From positions 399,958-463,957 of the forward strand of contig NZ_KE386885.1 in NCBI RefSeq assembly GCF_000429325.1: a DNA stretch of 64,000 bases, read 5' to 3'. The notes under the pieces are model-generated. The model did not search any database. It saw only the letters and a list, made by a program, of their open reading frames with translations, and was not told the origin of the DNA. This DNA comes from Fundidesulfovibrio putealis DSM 16056. GTDB taxonomy: Bacteria > Desulfobacterota > Desulfovibrionia > Desulfovibrionales > Desulfovibrionaceae. The position numbers and the translations under genes are program-made. Below are positions 62,139-64,000 of the stretch, piece by piece (the stretch's first letter is position 1; every line of letters starts with the position of its first letter).

Positions 62139-63119
62139 ATGTACGACTTCCATCGCGGCCGCCGCCTGCGCCGCACCCCGGCCATGCGCGACCTCGTGCG
62201 CGAGACCGTCATACGCCGCGAAGACCTGATCATGCCCTATTTCGTGGCCGAGACCGGCCCCGAGGACATGGTAAAGCCCATAGGGGCCATGCCCGGCCAG
62301 AACCAGCTGGGCATGAAGGCCCTGGTGGAGCGGGTAGGCAAGGCCGTGGACAAGGGCCTGAAATCCGTCATCCTCTTCGGCATCCCCAATGAGAAAGACC
62401 CGGTGGGCAGCCAGGGCTATGCTGAAAACGGCGTGGTGCAGCGGGCCGTGCGGCAGCTGAAGGCGAAGTTCCCGCAGCTGGTGGTGGTCACGGACGTGTG
62501 CCTGTGCGAGTACACGTCGCACGGCCATTGCGGCGTGCTCACCGACGATGGCAAGGTGCTGAACGACCCGACCTTGGGCCTCTTGGCCAAGGTGGCCCTG
62601 TCGCACGTGCAGGCCGGGGCGGACATGGTGGCTCCTTCCGATATGATGGACGGCCGCGTGGCTATGATCCGCGCCGCCCTGGACGATCACGGCCACGTGG
62701 AAATCCCCATCATGTCCTACGCCGTGAAGTACGCTTCGGCATACTACGGGCCGTTTCGGGAAGCGGCAGAGTCGGCTCCCAAGTCGGGCGACCGCAAATC
62801 CTACCAGATGGACCCGGCCAACTGGCGCGAGGGATTGCGGGAAGCCGCAGCGGACCTGGCCGAGGGCGCGGATATTTTGATGGTGAAGCCTGCGGGGCCG
62901 TATCTGGACATCATCCGGCAGGTGCGGGACAACTTTGATCTGCCGGTGGCCGCCTATCAGGTAAGCGGCGAGTATTCCATGATCAAGGCTGCTGCGCAGC
63001 TTGGCTGGATGGACCACGACGCGGTGATGATGGAGTCGCTTGTGTCCATCAAGCGCGCCGGAGCGGATTTGATTTTGACGTATTTCACGGAAGACGTTTT
63101 AGAGCGTCTGCAAGGATAG
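62139..63119 (+). CDS. hemB: delta-aminolevulinic acid dehydratase (porphobilinogen synthase) HemB
   Basis: The product has 326 residues, a full TIM barrel. Catalytic lysines lie in [20 protein letters not shown] and [15 protein letters not shown]. The cysteine box [14 protein letters not shown] marks the zinc-dependent type. The [17 protein letters not shown] motif is also typical. It joins two 5-aminolevulinate molecules to porphobilinogen, the common precursor of siroheme, cobalamin and heme. ahbD starts three bases after its stop, so they are coupled. Confidence 0.96.
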   Translation: MYDFHRGRRLRRTPAMRDLVRETVIRREDLIMPYFVAETGPEDMVKPIGAMPGQNQLGMKALVERVGKAVDKGLKSVILFGIPNEKDPVGSQGYAENGVVQRAVRQLKAKFPQLVVVTDVCLCEYTSHGHCGVLTDDGKVLNDPTLGLLAKVALSHVQAGADMVAPSDMMDGRVAMIRAALDDHGHVEIPIMSYAVKYASAYYGPFREAAESAPKSGDRKSYQMDPANWREGLREAAADLAEGADILMVKPAGPYLDIIRQVRDNFDLPVAAYQVSGEYSMIKAAAQLGWMDHDAVMMESLVSIKRAGADLILTYFTEDVLERLQG

Positions 63120-63122
63120 CGT

Positions 63123-64000
63123 ATGCACTCCAATTCCAATGGACACCCCGGCCCGCAGTTGGCCGGTTCGCCCGGCGCGGGCCATGCTGGTGGTGGTCAC
63201 CCTGGCGGTCATCCCCTGGGCCATCCCGGCGGCATGCCGAAGACGCTCCCGAACGGTGCGCCCCCGGTGCGCCTCATCGCCTGGGAGATCACCCGCCGCT
63301 GCAACCTGGCCTGCAAGCACTGCCGCGCCGAGGCCCACTTCGAGCCCTATCCTGGCGAGCTGACCAACGCCCAGGCCAAGGCCCTCATCGACACCTTCCC
63401 CGAGGTAGGCAACCCCATCATCATCTTCACGGGCGGCGAGCCGCTCATGCGCCCGGACTGGGACGATCTGGTGTCCTACGCCAACGACAAGGGCCTGCGC
63501 TGCGTCATGGCTCCCAACGGCACGCTGATCACCGCCGAGATAGCCCATCGCATGAAGGAAGTGGGCATCCAGCGCTGCTCCATCTCCATCGACGGCCCGG
63601 ACGCCGCCACCCACGACGAGTTCCGGGGCGAGAAGGGCGCTTTCGAGCAGGCCCTGCGCGGCATCCAGTACCTGAAGGACGCGGGCATAGAGTTCCAGAT
63701 CAACTCCACGGTCACGAAGTCCAACCTGCACAACTTCAAGCACATCTTCAAGCTGGCCGAGCAGCTGGGCGCGAGCGCCTGGCACATCTTCCTCCTGGTG
63801 CCCACGGGGCGCGGCGCGGACATCCTGGCCCAGGTGATCACCGCCGAAGAGTATGAAACCGTGCTCAACTGGTTCTATGACTTCCGCAAGACCACCAAAA
63901 TGCAGCTCAAGGCCACCTGCGCCCCGCACTACTTCCGCGTGATGCGTCAGCGCGCCAAGGCCGAGGGCGTGGCCGTGACGCCCGACACCTTCGGCCTGGA
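63123..64000 (+). CDS. ahbD: radical SAM heme synthase AhbD, C-terminally cut by the window edge
   Basis: Reading continues to the window end (292 complete codons). The radical-SAM motif CNLACKHC uses Cys60, Cys64 and Cys67, and FTGGEPLMRPDWDD and SISIDGPDAATHDEFRG follow. AhbD decarboxylates the two propionates of Fe-coproporphyrin III to vinyl groups, the last step of the alternative heme pathway. The first 38 residues form a His/Gly/Pro-rich extension (six His, in HPG and HPLGHPGG units) that could bind metal. The C-terminal second-cluster region lies outside. Confidence 0.92.
   Translation, partial: MHSNSNGHPGPQLAGSPGAGHAGGGHPGGHPLGHPGGMPKTLPNGAPPVRLIAWEITRRCNLACKHCRAEAHFEPYPGELTNAQAKALIDTFPEVGNPIIIFTGGEPLMRPDWDDLVSYANDKGLRCVMAPNGTLITAEIAHRMKEVGIQRCSISIDGPDAATHDEFRGEKGAFEQALRGIQYLKDAGIEFQINSTVTKSNLHNFKHIFKLAEQLGASAWHIFLLVPTGRGADILAQVITAEEYETVLNWFYDFRKTTKMQLKATCAPHYFRVMRQRAKAEGVAVTPDTFGL

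Overview
The window is high-GC DNA from a sulfate-reducer-like deltaproteobacterium, most likely Desulfovibrionales. The clues are the siroheme-dependent (alternative) heme genes ahbC, hemB and ahbD, a flavodiiron oxygen reductase, group II/III-type nitrogenase genes with nifI1-nifI2, and several gene families typical of Desulfovibrio. No rRNA or CRISPR array is visible. One tRNA gene is present, tRNA-Phe.

Layout. 1-8.4 kb: a type I secretion unit (small protein, HlyD adaptor, ABC exporter with two peptidase-C39-like domains) facing its probable cargo, a subtilisin/P-domain/RTX protease, then a response regulator with a degenerate HD domain. 9-14.7 kb: one 1,894-residue CheB-CheR-PAS-histidine kinase-receiver protein. 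14.76-37.27 kb: a 22.4-kb integrated element bounded by a 48-bp direct repeat that is the 3' part of tRNA-Phe. 37.3-40.5 kb: hflX, a one-domain IMP cyclohydrolase and a TPR protein. 40.8-46.8 kb: flagellar basal-body/export operon flgB-flgC-fliE-fliF-fliG-fliH-fliI behind a sigma-54-type promoter. 47-64 kb: housekeeping and accessory genes (lipoprotein, flavodiiron protein, NfeD/SPFH pair, YkgJ protein, metallo-beta-lactamase-fold protein, AspT-type transporter, hydroxypyruvate/tartronate-semialdehyde genes with a GntR regulator, nikK-nikL-like pair, heme genes).

The centre of interest is the tRNA-Phe element, a nitrogen-fixation island built like an integrated, mobilizable plasmid. Its left end has a tyrosine integrase and two small regulators. 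Its middle has nifV, a 2Fe-2S ferredoxin, nifH (transcribed away from the rest), nifI1-nifI2-nifD-nifK-nifX-nifE-nifN, an AnfO-like gene that appears frameshifted, an ABC transporter, and a NifA-type activator. Its right end has a DUF169 protein behind a palindrome, a Mop molybdate-binding protein, a TraJ-like relaxosome protein next to an RP4/IncP-like oriT, and a Rep-like protein. Sigma-54 promoters before nifV, nifH, nifI1 (candidate) and the AnfO-like gene, plus three perfect NifA sites (TGT-N10-ACA) between the divergent nifH and nifI1, suggest that the island carries its own regulatory circuit. nifB, nifU, nifS and a relaxase are not in the island, so FeMo-cofactor synthesis and transfer would need help from elsewhere.
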